A stretch of DNA of 32,109 bases, from assembly GCA_017467805.1 (NCBI GenBank), contig JAFUKJ010000020.1:1-32109 (forward strand). The letters run 5' to 3'. A model generated the notes under the pieces. It had not been told where the DNA came from. It made no database searches and saw nothing but the letters and a program-made list of their open reading frames with translations. This document shows, in pieces, positions 9,288 to 18,600 of the stretch. The translations under genes and the position numbers were made by a program. The first letter of the stretch is position 1; each line of letters opens with the position of its first letter. The DNA is from Lachnospiraceae bacterium (GTDB taxonomy: Bacteria > Bacillota > Clostridia > Lachnospirales > Lachnospiraceae).

Positions 9288-11918
9288 ATGATAAGACAAA
9301 AGAATAAATGGCTTGTCCTGACCGCAGCACTTTTAATGAGTATTGGACTTGGCGGTTGCGGACTGACCGAAGCCACAAATAATGAGATAAGAGATGATTA
9401 CACTCAGGATGAGCAGGTAGTTATTTTACCTGAGAGTAATAACAAATACACAGGGAAGCTTCCACAAGGTTTATCCAATATGGAGCTTGCCATTGAGAAT
9501 GATTATCTTGCCATGTATTTTGGAGAGGATTTCCAGTTTGCCGTATATAACAAGACAGATGGTTCTGTTCGTTATTCTAATGAAATCTACAATCTTTCAA
9601 CGGCAGATTATAATACGATTCCAGAATCAGTGAAGAAGACCTTACAGAGTCAGGTAATGATTGAGTACTATACGACGGACCTTGCGAAATTCAAGATGAG
9701 CTCTTATCCGGATGCGAAGTCATCTATTAAGAATCAGATTTGGATGGAGGTAAATGAGGATAATACCGTTACAGTGACCTATGGATTGGGGACAAACTTT
9801 GATCAGTCGGCGGTATTTGCGTCACTTACCAAGGAAACCTATGAAAGCTATGACGCCAGATTAAATGAGATGATGGACGCTGGCGAGATTACCAGACTGG
9901 TTTATCGAGATTTTGTAAATAACTATACAAAGATTGTGTATGATAAGCTTTCGGATTTGGAGAAGGCTTCTTATACGGAGACATATCCGAATCTGCCAGA
10001 GCTTGGGACAATTTATATTGTAAAGCCTTTGAAGGTGAATAATGTCATCGAGAAGATTGCAGAGGTTTATGACTTATTAGGAATTACCAAGGAGGATAAA
10101 ATCGCGGAGGCTGAGAAGATTGGTTCTTTAAAGGGTGATTTAGATTTTACTTATTTTGAGATTCCAGTAACCTACTCTCTCGAAGGCGCAGATTTGGTAG
10201 TAAAGTGTGATATATCGGATGTGTATGTGTCTGGACAGGAGTATTTGACAAGAATTTATCTTCTGCCATGCTTTGCGGCATCTAATTACACACAGGATGG
10301 ATATCTCTTTGTGCCGGATGGAAGTGGATGTATTGTTGAGAATGATACTTCTGGTAATTCCATGACAAGTATGGCGGTATCCTTCTATGGCTATGACTAT
10401 GGTTTGGATTATTCGGATTACTCAGAGCTTGGACTTTCGGCAAGCTTCCCTGTATTTGGCGTAAAGAGCGATGATTATGCAACCTTTGGAGTGGTAGAGA
10501 ATGGTGCGGCAATGGGCGGTCTGACAGCTCAGATTGAGCAGTCAAAGTTTGGCTATAATTTGTTGTATCCGTATTTTGAATATGAGATTATTGATGACTT
10601 CGGTGTGGAAGGCGTGTCCTACGCATTCTATGAGAATCCTGCCGATACAGATTATGTAGTCAGATATCATATGTTGTCAGGAGAGGATGCAGATTATTCT
10701 GGAATGGCAAGATATTATGCTGATTACCTGACACAGAAGGGTGTATTTGATGGAAAGACAGAGGTTACTGGCCAGGAAGTAGATATTGAACTTATTGGAA
10801 GCATAGATAAGACAGTGAATTACATCGGAGTGCCAATTGATTCTGAATACGCTCTTACGGATTTTGAGCAAGCATATGAGATTGCGTCCTTATTAAAGGA
10901 ACAGGGTGTAAATGACTTATCATTGATTTACAAGGCAATGATGAATGGTGGTTATTATTACAAGAATCCATCAAAGGTTAAGGTTTCTTCAAAGCTTGGT
11001 GGAGAAAAGGGCTTTAATGAATTGCAGGAAAAGCTTTCGGCGATAGGGGCAGGGCTTGCGCCTAGCGTAGATTTTATAAGAATTTATGAAAAAGGAAACG
11101 GTATTACGGATTCGGAGGATGTTGTACAGTACTTGAAGAAGAGTACTGCTTATCTTGCTAAGCTTAATCCTGCAAGCCTGAATAAGAGCTACAGTGGAGC
11201 GTCATATCTGGTTTCACCAAAGCTTTACGGCGAGACTGTAGAGAGCTTTATCAAAGAATATGACCTTGCGTCTAATGAACTGTATTTATCAAGTATGGGA
11301 AGTATTCTGTGTGGTAATTATGATGTTAATGAAGGAATGACCCGCAATACAGCAAAGCTGTATCAGGAGGAAGTGTTACAGAAGCTTTCCGAGGAGGGCT
11401 TTGCATTAAAGCTTGATGGAGCCAATGAGTACGCTCTGCAATATGCTGATAGCCTGACGAATGTACCGACATCAAGCAGTCATCAGAGACTGGAGAGTTA
11501 TTCCATCCCGTTTGTAGGCATGGTGCTGAAAGGGAATATTCCATATACCTGTGGCAACATTAATCAGGAAAATAATCCTGATAGGAGTCTGCTTGAGGCA
11601 GTGGAGAGCGGTGCAGGTTACCATTTCCTCTTAATGTATGCAGACCAGTTAGAGCTTCAGGATACAGACCAGTCGGATTTGTTTTCAGTAAACTATGATT
11701 TGTGGATGGATTACATAGTGGATAGCTGCAAGGAGCGTGAGACCAGCTTTGGAGTGTTAGAAAATAGTAGAATATACAGTCATACACATATTTCAGAGGA
11801 TGTAAACATGGTTACATACGAGGATGGCACGAAGGTATATGTAAATTATGGTGACAGAGCTTATAAGAGTAAAGACGGAAGCGTTGAGCCTATGTCATAT
11901 TTGGTAGTAAGAAAGTAA
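9288..11918 (+). CDS. DUF5696-type large surface lipoprotein, possible glycoside-hydrolase fold
   Basis: An 876-residue lipoprotein whose signal peptide ends in IGLGGC (Cys24). Start ATG 9288 has AAGGAG 10 nt upstream; an overlapping ATG at 9284 opens only a 7-codon frame. Residues about 50-440 look beta-rich (for example GYLFVPDGSGCIVENDTSGN, then FPVFGVKSDDYATFGVVENG), resembling the sandwich domains that precede catalytic barrels. Residues about 480-830 alternate strand and helix in a TIM-barrel-like way (DLSLIYKAMMNGGYYYKNP, LKLDGANEYALQYADSL). I recognise it as DUF5696, a family repeatedly seen with sugar ABC permeases and Yip1 proteins. A glycan-cleaving or glycan-binding role is inferred from fold impression and context; catalytic acids were not identified. 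Confidence 0.75.
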   Translation: MIRQKNKWLVLTAALLMSIGLGGCGLTEATNNEIRDDYTQDEQVVILPESNNKYTGKLPQGLSNMELAIENDYLAMYFGEDFQFAVYNKTDGSVRYSNEIYNLSTADYNTIPESVKKTLQSQVMIEYYTTDLAKFKMSSYPDAKSSIKNQIWMEVNEDNTVTVTYGLGTNFDQSAVFASLTKETYESYDARLNEMMDAGEITRLVYRDFVNNYTKIVYDKLSDLEKASYTETYPNLPELGTIYIVKPLKVNNVIEKIAEVYDLLGITKEDKIAEAEKIGSLKGDLDFTYFEIPVTYSLEGADLVVKCDISDVYVSGQEYLTRIYLLPCFAASNYTQDGYLFVPDGSGCIVENDTSGNSMTSMAVSFYGYDYGLDYSDYSELGLSASFPVFGVKSDDYATFGVVENGAAMGGLTAQIEQSKFGYNLLYPYFEYEIIDDFGVEGVSYAFYENPADTDYVVRYHMLSGEDADYSGMARYYADYLTQKGVFDGKTEVTGQEVDIELIGSIDKTVNYIGVPIDSEYALTDFEQAYEIASLLKEQGVNDLSLIYKAMMNGGYYYKNPSKVKVSSKLGGEKGFNELQEKLSAIGAGLAPSVDFIRIYEKGNGITDSEDVVQYLKKSTAYLAKLNPASLNKSYSGASYLVSPKLYGETVESFIKEYDLASNELYLSSMGSILCGNYDVNEGMTRNTAKLYQEEVLQKLSEEGFALKLDGANEYALQYADSLTNVPTSSSHQRLESYSIPFVGMVLKGNIPYTCGNINQENNPDRSLLEAVESGAGYHFLLMYADQLELQDTDQSDLFSVNYDLWMDYIVDSCKERETSFGVLENSRIYSHTHISEDVNMVTYEDGTKVYVNYGDRAYKSKDGSVEPMSYLVVRK

Positions 11919-11933
11919 TGGAGGGTATGAATC

Positions 11934-12851
11934 ATGAAAAAAGGTAGAAAAAAAGCATTATTTACCAAGCGTGAATTATCAGGGTACATATTTTTACTGC
12001 CAGTAATTCTTGGTGCAATCTTTATATTTATTCCAGCCATTGCGAATTCTTTCATCTATTCCTTTAACAATGTTACAGTTGAGTTTAGTGGAATAGAAAA
12101 GACCTTTATAGGCTGGCAGAATTACATTGATGCCTTTATGGTAGATACAGAATTTCGATTGATATTAGCCAATGCCGCTAAGGGAATCGTATTGGATACG
12201 GTGGTAATTATTTTATTCAGCTTCTTCATTTCCAATGTGCTGAATCAGCAGTTTAAGGGAAGAGGAATTGCCCGTATGATTTTCTTCATGCCTGTTATTT
12301 TGACAACTGGTATTGTTGCTAAGGTGGAAGGGGCAAATGCTCTGTATAGCACGATGGAAATCGCAACAGACAGCAGTGGAAGTGCCTTTGGTCAGATGGG
12401 AATAAGAGGGTTCTTTCATTTGGAATCCATGCTGGCAGGCGTTGGACTTCCTGCATTTGCAACCAATCTGGTTATGAGTGTTGTAGGTAATATTCAGAAT
12501 ATTGTAAATTCATCAGGTGTACAGATTATTGTATTTATTTCAGCACTTCAGGCAATTAATCCTTCTGTTTTTGAAGCCTCTAAGATGGAAGGGGCAACCA
12601 AATGGGAGGAGTTTTGGAAGATTACATTCCCACTGTTACTGCCTAACGTATTGGTATGTGTGGTGTATACCATTATTGATACCTTTACAAATCCTGTGTA
12701 TGGAGTGGTGGATTATATTCAGTCACAGGCATTTAATAGTGGAAAAATGGGATATGCAGCGGCACTTTCATGGATTTACTTTGTGATTGTATTAGTATTT
12801 CTGGGTATTTCATCATCAATTATTTCAAGGAGGATAACATACATTGACTAA
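11934..12851 (+). CDS. Sugar ABC transporter permease, MalF/UgpA type (pair 2)
   Basis: A 305-residue permease with about six membrane segments, GGAGGG at 11920-11925 and ATG 11934. Its EAA loop reads EASKMEGATKWEEFWKITFP, close to the family consensus. The long periplasmic-type loop around residues 60-100 and the segment EGANALYSTMEIATDSSGSA between membrane helices are larger than in pair 1. The sequence differs substantially from the first MalF-like permease, so this is a second, separate transporter core in the operon rather than a recent duplicate. The start of its partner lies inside its last codons (8-bp overlap). Confidence 0.92.
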   Translation: MKKGRKKALFTKRELSGYIFLLPVILGAIFIFIPAIANSFIYSFNNVTVEFSGIEKTFIGWQNYIDAFMVDTEFRLILANAAKGIVLDTVVIILFSFFISNVLNQQFKGRGIARMIFFMPVILTTGIVAKVEGANALYSTMEIATDSSGSAFGQMGIRGFFHLESMLAGVGLPAFATNLVMSVVGNIQNIVNSSGVQIIVFISALQAINPSVFEASKMEGATKWEEFWKITFPLLLPNVLVCVVYTIIDTFTNPVYGVVDYIQSQAFNSGKMGYAAALSWIYFVIVLVFLGISSSIISRRITYID

Positions 12852-13755
12852 GCATACATCATTTGTGAAAAAGAAAAAATGTTGGAAAAAGCCGCAGATG
12901 AGAGATATTGCTCGTCTTACGTGGTCAATCATCAGATTTGGAATCCTGCTTGGATTGTGTTTTATGATTATATATCCGTATATTGTAAAGATATTGAACA
13001 CCTTTAAGAGTTATCCAGATTATCTTGACCCGACAGTGCGTTATATTCCAAAGTATTTCACTCTGGATAATCTGACAACGATTTTAGAGCAGATGAATTA
13101 TAAGAAGACATTGATTACAACAGTTCTATATTCTTCATTGATTGCTTTAATCGAAGTAATAGTGAGTGCATTGGCAGGGTATGGTCTTGCCAGAATTAAG
13201 TTTAAAGGGAATAAGCTTTTATTTATGCTGGTAATCTTTGAATTATTGGTTCCACCGCAGACGGTGTTTATGCCAATGTATATTAAATTCAGATTTTTCT
13301 ATGGCGGTTTGAATCTGATTAACACCTATTGGCCAGGTATTATTCTCGCATGTACGGGTTTGGGAATTAAGAATGGATTATTTATCTTCATGTTCAGACA
13401 GTTTTTCAAAAATATGCCAAAGGAGCTTGAAGAGGCAGCATATGTGGATGGCTGCAGTGTATTTAAGACCTTCTTCAAAGTCATGCTTCCTAATGCAGTA
13501 ACATTAATGGTAACAGTATTCTTATTTGCATTTGCATGGCAGTGGACGGATACAACAAATACCACATTATATATGCGTAATACAGAGTTAATGGCGAACG
13601 CGGTTAACAATGTAAATGGAGGAGAGTTGAGTTCTTTAGTTGTTGCGTATAACAATTCGGGTGCGATGCTTGCAGTACTTCCGATTGCGTTGGTATATTT
13701 AGTGGGACAGAAGTTCTTTATTCAAAGCGTAGAGCGTTCAGGAATAACAGGATAG
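12844..13755 (+). CDS. Carbohydrate ABC transporter permease, MalG/UgpE type (pair 2)
   Basis: Start TTG 12844 is supported by a perfect AAGGAGG at 12827-12833, 10 nt upstream. The next in-frame ATG is more than 50 bases further in, without a comparable site. The 303-residue product has a very basic N-terminus (KKKKCWKKPQ), about six membrane segments and the EAA-type loop LEEAAYVDGCSVFKTFFKVM followed by LPNAVT. It overlaps the upstream MalF gene by 8 bp and is the last gene of the operon, ending 9 bp before the terminator hairpin. Confidence 0.92.
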   Translation: MTKHTSFVKKKKCWKKPQMRDIARLTWSIIRFGILLGLCFMIIYPYIVKILNTFKSYPDYLDPTVRYIPKYFTLDNLTTILEQMNYKKTLITTVLYSSLIALIEVIVSALAGYGLARIKFKGNKLLFMLVIFELLVPPQTVFMPMYIKFRFFYGGLNLINTYWPGIILACTGLGIKNGLFIFMFRQFFKNMPKELEEAAYVDGCSVFKTFFKVMLPNAVTLMVTVFLFAFAWQWTDTTNTTLYMRNTELMANAVNNVNGGELSSLVVAYNNSGAMLAVLPIALVYLVGQKFFIQSVERSGITG

Positions 13756-13763
13756 GAGAATGA

Positions 13764-13804
13764 AAACAGCACTTCAATCAATGAAAATGGTTGAAGTGCT
13801 GTTT
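13764..13804. terminator. Bidirectional terminator between convergent units
   Basis: AACAGCACTTCAA at 13765-13777 pairs with TTGAAGTGCTGTT at 13791-13803 as a perfect 13-bp stem. It can extend inward through TCA/TGG with one G-T pair and outward by one A-T pair. It is followed by TATTTTA on the plus strand and by TTTTCATTC on the minus strand. It lies between the transporter operon and the minus-strand regulator, and the regulator stop codon is inside the right arm, so one hairpin serves both directions. Confidence 0.88.
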
Positions 13805-15023
13805 ATTTTATGTCCTTGTTAAATTGAGAATCAGGGAGTACTGGTTGAATAAAGTGATTGAGCTTTATCGGTGTGTGCGGATATTGCTGATAGAAGCCGT
13901 CGATTAACCTTTGCATGACCTTCTGGGTATTCTCAAAGTTAGCATTTGGAAGCAGGATAAGGAACTGGGAAGGGCTGCACATGGATACGATGTCACCTCT
14001 TCTTAGCTTATCGCAAAACAGGTTACGAAGGTTTTTTACACCTACTGCAAGACTTCTCTTGGAAAGTGGTTCGCCGTTGATATCAGTAATATTGATTAGA
14101 ATCAGATGAATCACAGTTCCGTTGCGTTCTATGCCTCTGGATGAAAAATGATAAATCTGCTTGAAGATATCAAATTCACAGTATAACGCCATAGTGCGGT
14201 CATCATTGTCAGCATGCATAAGTCTTGGAATATCACTAATATCAATCAAGTCAGTATGAAGTCCCTGGCGTGCCTGGCGGAAGAGGGCTTGTAATTCTTC
14301 ACATGGCTGAACACCGAACTCCGTATAGAGTTTTTCACGCAGGTTACGATATAATTCTGCGGCTGGCAGGTATTGTTCGACTTCCAAAAGAGCTTTCATG
14401 TAATAAATATATAGGCTCTCCTCATATTTTTCTGTTGAGCAGACATGCTGGCAAAGGTTAATGATTTCGCTGTATTGCTCTGCTGCTTCGTATAGCTGTA
14501 GCATCTCTTCTAACACTTCGACATATAACCCATGATAATAGGAGGCAATAGGGATAACCCATGCATCACCTACAAATTTTTCCAAAAAATCGCCCTTATA
14601 GAGAGCAATTGCATTCTGAAAGTGCGTTAGCCTCTTTGTGGTATCAGTTTGTTTTCTTCCAAGCTCTATTTCCTTTTCAAATTCTATAATATCCAGCTTG
14701 TAAGCAATTTCCGAATTTAGATAATACTCGCCCTTGCCTGACACAATCCATTGCTTTCCCAAATCAGTATCTAAGTCATTTAGCAGCGCTCTGGTTCGAT
14801 GAAGCATAACCTTTAGAACATTAGCTGGATTGTCTGTTTTCTCATCATCATTCCATACGGTAGAAAAGATTTCATTTTGCGATACTTGTCTTTCATGATG
14901 GTAAATCAGATACGCCAATAAAGCCCACATTTTACGTGAGCGATTATTGCGGTCGCTTATGCAATTACCGTTTTTTTCTATGGTAAATGAACCCAACAGG
15001 TTTATCTGTAGTGTATGAGGCAT
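13803..15023 (-). CDS. SARP/BTAD-family transcriptional regulator with degenerate GGDEF-like C-terminus
   Basis: A 406-residue protein read leftward, with a GAAAGGAG ribosome site just upstream. Residues 1-100 form an OmpR-type winged helix (LQINLLGSFTIEKNGN; KMWALLAYLIYHHERQVSQN; later NVLKVMLHRTRALLNDL). Residues about 105-255 are the helical bacterial transcriptional activation domain (IIEFEKEIELGRKQ; AIALYKGDFLEKFVGDAW; YIYYMKALLEVEQYLPAAEL). Residues about 275-390 match the GGDEF pattern: LILINITDINGE, then LRRGDIVSM, CSPSQFLILLPNANFE. SPSQF (350-354) replaces GGDEF, so diguanylate cyclase activity is not expected and a ligand-sensing role is more plausible. SARPs activate promoters through direct repeats; one lies in the divergent promoter to the right, making the two genes there likely targets. 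Confidence 0.85.
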   Translation of the reverse strand: MPHTLQINLLGSFTIEKNGNCISDRNNRSRKMWALLAYLIYHHERQVSQNEIFSTVWNDDEKTDNPANVLKVMLHRTRALLNDLDTDLGKQWIVSGKGEYYLNSEIAYKLDIIEFEKEIELGRKQTDTTKRLTHFQNAIALYKGDFLEKFVGDAWVIPIASYYHGLYVEVLEEMLQLYEAAEQYSEIINLCQHVCSTEKYEESLYIYYMKALLEVEQYLPAAELYRNLREKLYTEFGVQPCEELQALFRQARQGLHTDLIDISDIPRLMHADNDDRTMALYCEFDIFKQIYHFSSRGIERNGTVIHLILINITDINGEPLSKRSLAVGVKNLRNLFCDKLRRGDIVSMCSPSQFLILLPNANFENTQKVMQRLIDGFYQQYPHTPIKLNHFIQPVLPDSQFNKDIK

Positions 15024-15042
15024 TCTAAACTCCTTTCAGAGT

Positions 15043-15074
15043 ATTATCTATATAAGTATATTGTATCACAATAT
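15043..15074 (-). promoter_or_regulatory. Promoter of the BTAD regulator with overlapping palindrome
   Basis: Read on the minus strand, TTGTGA (plus 15066-15071) and GATAAT (plus 15043-15048) are 17 bp apart, a credible sigma-A promoter about 20 bp from the coding start. A perfect 7+3+7 palindrome (ATATTGT, ATC, ACAATAT; 15058-15074) covers the -35 region and could be an operator for autoregulation or another repressor. The boxes and palindrome are visible; the function is inference. Confidence 0.55.
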
Positions 15075-15087
15075 GTGCTTTGGTGAG

Positions 15088-15163
15088 TATGGTTACAAAA
15101 TAAAAAGAAATGAAAAACATATTTTGAAATGTAACCGTTCATGTAACCATAGACTGTTATACT
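15088..15163 (+). promoter_or_regulatory. SARP-type promoter for the surface-protein genes
   Basis: ATGTAACC occurs at 15129-15136 and again at 15141-15148, a direct repeat with a 4-bp spacer. Nine bases later comes TATACT (15158-15163) preceded by TG, an extended -10. The place where a -35 would fall (CCGTTC) is occupied by the repeat. SARP activators are known to bind short direct repeats with about 4-bp spacers placed about 8 bp upstream of the -10. A perfect 10-bp inverted copy (TATGGTTACA, 15088-15097) lies nearer the regulator gene. The link to the adjacent BTAD regulator is inference. Confidence 0.65.
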
Positions 15164-15194
15164 CGCCATAGAGATTGAGAGGAGGGAAGCTGTT

Positions 15195-15608
15195 TTGGGA
15201 GACAGAGCAGTAGCGAATAAGTATAGAGATACTGTTGTGTGCGTGGATTCCTATAATGAGAGAGTGATGAAAGGCAGGATATACAATCCGTTTTTTGATG
15301 GGAGTATAAAATTTAATGGATTGATGTCATTTATTCTGGCAATGGAGGAGCTGCTGGATGAAATGAAATATCCTCAGGCATATGAGCAGAGGAGGAGCTT
15401 TGATGCTGAGGATATGTACATAACAGATAAGGGTAATGAGCCTACGGGCGTAAGAGGAGAGCAGGAGACATTTGACGTGAAAATTTTTTACCGACAGAAT
15501 GCGAGCTGGCAAGGCACCATTTTGTGGGGAAAAACAGGAAGGGAGCAACCCTTTCGAAGTGTACTGGAGTTGGTATTACTAATGAACAGTGCGTTACAGA
15601 AAAGGTAA
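15195..15608 (+). CDS. Small protein with internal two-fold repeat, partner of the BTAD regulator
   Basis: Start TTG 15195 is 9 nt after GGAGG (15181-15185), and no other start is near. The 137-residue product has no signal peptide or membrane segment. Its two halves resemble each other: SYNERVMKGRIYNPFFDG then FNGLMSFILAMEELLDE in the first, and YRQNASWQGTILWGKTGR then FRSVLELVLLMNSALQK in the second, sharing G-x-I, F-x-x-L and a final M-x-x-x-L helix. An Asp/Glu-rich linker joins them. I do not recognise a named family with confidence. It is probably cytoplasmic and cotranscribed with the large surface protein 55 bp downstream, so a role in controlling or assisting that protein is possible. 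Confidence 0.75.
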   Translation: MGDRAVANKYRDTVVCVDSYNERVMKGRIYNPFFDGSIKFNGLMSFILAMEELLDEMKYPQAYEQRRSFDAEDMYITDKGNEPTGVRGEQETFDVKIFYRQNASWQGTILWGKTGREQPFRSVLELVLLMNSALQKR

Positions 15609-15663
15609 CGATTAAGCGGGGTATAAGCAGAAAAGGAAGTATAAATTAAAGAGAGGGATTATC

Positions 15664-18600
15664 ATGAAAAAGAACGAGAGCAGAATTAGAAAAACACCAA
15701 GAATTGTCGCGAATACATTGGCACTTTCGCTCATTATGGGAACTGTAGTACCTGTGGGAGGACTGGGAAGAGTTGCTTATGCTGAGGAGGCAAATGTTGA
15801 GTCACAGATTCAGGGTGAAGTGAAGCAGACGGCTGAGAATCTCGTTGATGAGGTTAAGGAGAGTATTGTAGAGGAGAAAGAGGAGCTGCTTGCCGAGGTG
15901 AAGGAGGACACCGAAGCAGTAGTAGAGGAGTTGAAGGAGAATCTCGATTCGGACGTGATTGAGGAAGCAAAGGATGCCTTGATGGATGCAGCAAAGCAGG
16001 AGGCTGATGCAGGAATTCAGGCGGTTGTAACCATTGGACAGGGCATCATTTCATCGGAAGCTTTGGGAATTATTAATGAAGTTCAGGCAACTCAGGATGT
16101 GGAAAAGGCTGAGGATGCGATTATTGAGGGAGAGCAGAAGGTAGACGAAGCATTAGATGGCTTTGATACAGATATTGAAGAGAGTAAGAATGCTGCAAAT
16201 GAAGCGGTAAAGGAAGCAGATAAAGCGGCTGATGAGGCTGATAAAGCAGCTGACGCTTTGGAGGAAGCTAAGAAAGCAGAAACCAGTACAGAGGCAAAGG
16301 AAGATGAAGCAGCAGCTTTGGATGCAGCAAATAAGGCACAGGACGCAGCAGAACAGGCAACTGGTGATGCACAGGCATCAAAGGATGCTTATATTGAGGC
16401 GGAGAAGGCATATAATGAAGCTGTAAAGGAAGCAGAGAATGCACAGGCTAAGGCTGATGAAGCCATTAATGCAGCCGAGAAGGATGCGCAGCAGGCTGTT
16501 GATAAGGCTACTGACGCAAAGGAGAAGGCAGAGGAATTAAAGGCAGAGGTAGAGGCAGCAAGAGGCGAGGCAGAGAAGCATTTTACAGAGAAGGAAGCTG
16601 AGCTTTCACAGGCACAGCAGGAATTAGTAGCAGCAAAAGAGAATTTAACAGAGGTAGCTGCTAAGGAAGAAACGGTAAGAGAAGAGTTAAAGACAGCAAC
16701 AGAGGCTGTAGTAGAGACAGGTGTATTCCTTGTGGCAGCAGAAGCATATGAAGCGTTATCAGAGCTGACAGTAGAAGGAATTGAAAATGCGATTACAGTG
16801 ATGGAAGAAGCAAAGGTTGCAGCTGATAAGGCACTTGCTGAGGCAGAAGAGGCATTGAACAATGCAGAAGGAAATGAGGCTGAGGCTCAGGCGGCATATG
16901 ATTCGGCTTTAGCAGCGTATAATGCAGCAAACTCTACATTAGAGCAGGCAAAGAGTGATTTGGATAAAGCAACAACAGAGCAGGAGAAGGCAGAGACTCT
17001 GGCGAATTCAAATTATGGTCAGCTTTTACAGGGAATAGAGAAAGAACTGTTAGATGCGGAGAGTACAGGTGATAAGACCGTAGTTGAAGAAAAGACAAAA
17101 GAGTTAGTGACTGCGGTTATCAAATATGACCAGGATTCTGCGGAGGCTAAGTATGATACTGTAGATTTAGTTGATACAAAGCAGATGATTTACGAGGCAA
17201 CAGATAAGGATGGAAATACAGCATACTATCAGTATGTTAAGAACGCAGATGGAAGCTTCAGCTTCTATGAGTGTAATAAAAATGAGGAAGCTACAACGGT
17301 AGCGAGAAGGGAAACTGTTACAGAACTGCCATCCTTTGAAGGTATGAATGCGTGGGAGTATCAGGTTGTAGCGTTAGAGGGTGGTTCTTACGAAATTATT
17401 TACTTTGATGTAAAGGATTCAGAAAGTGTATTTACAAGCGAGGAAGAGGCTAATAGCAGTATCACAGAGGGAGAGAATAAGGAGATTTATACATTTGAAG
17501 TTCCAACTCAGAGTACAAGCGATGCAATTGCGTATCCTACAGCGCCAGAGAAGCCTGTAGCACCGATAGAGCCAGTGGATTTGGAGACTTTCTTAGAAGA
17601 AAACGATATTGAAAAGCCTGTTGATTGGGAGACCTATAAGGCTGAGAACAGTATAACCGAGCCTGTGGCACCGACTATGACAATGGAGGAACCTGAAACA
17701 GAAAGACCAAGCGCAGAGGAGCCGAAAAAGCCTTCAAGAATGAATCCAAAGTATTATTCAGGATTTAAGTTCAATGAGAGCAAATATAATAGTGATATGG
17801 CTGCGTATAATGAGGCAATGGCTGAATACAATACACTTATGGGAGCTTGGGTTGAGTATGATAAAGCACTAGAAGAGTATAAAAACAGTTTATGGCTTTA
17901 TGAGAACGTTTCATATCCTGCATATAAGGGATTTGTAGATGGATATAAGAAGCTTGTGGATACATACCAGAATAAAGTGGATACTTATGATGAAGAGTAT
18001 GCAGCATACTTAGAGCAAAAGGCTCAGTACGATGCTGATATGGAAATCTACAGCACAGATAAAGCTGAGTATGATGAGGCAAAGGCAAAAGCAGACCAGG
18101 CAAACAACGATAGAACAGCAGTCTTACGCACATGTTTAGAGAATGGAGATACACTTACAATCACTGTAGATGGAGAAGAGAAGACTCTTCTTAGTGATGA
18201 GAGAGGCTTGTATTATACATATAAGGATTCGCTCACTGGTCTTGAATTGAAAAATTATAATGTTAGCGGCTATACAGTTAATGTATCGGGAACAGAGACG
18301 AATTATCGCGTTGTAGAGTATAACAAGATTATTAAGGTTGATTATTCTAAAGTTGATAATACGGCTGATGACAGCTATGAAAATGTTACACAGAAGGTAG
18401 AAACAGCTAAGAATAATTATGTATCTGCTACAGGAAAGGTAGAGACAGCGACATCTGAGAAGAAGGCAGCAGAGGAGAAAGAAAAGGCAGCGGCGACAGA
18501 GCTTGAAGCAGCAGAGGCTGAGCTTGCAAAGGCGCAGGAAGAGTTTGATGAGATTGAGGAAATTTACAATAGCTACTATGGAAATCAGGTAATTGATATT

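Noticed and set aside
13803-15023. Active diguanylate cyclase
   Set aside because: The catalytic GGDEF motif is replaced by SPSQF, so cyclase activity is not expected.
16389-16862. 157-codon Ala/Ser-rich open frame on the minus strand
   Set aside because: It is the complement of the Ala/Glu/Lys coiled-coil codons and has no start signal or promoter of its own.
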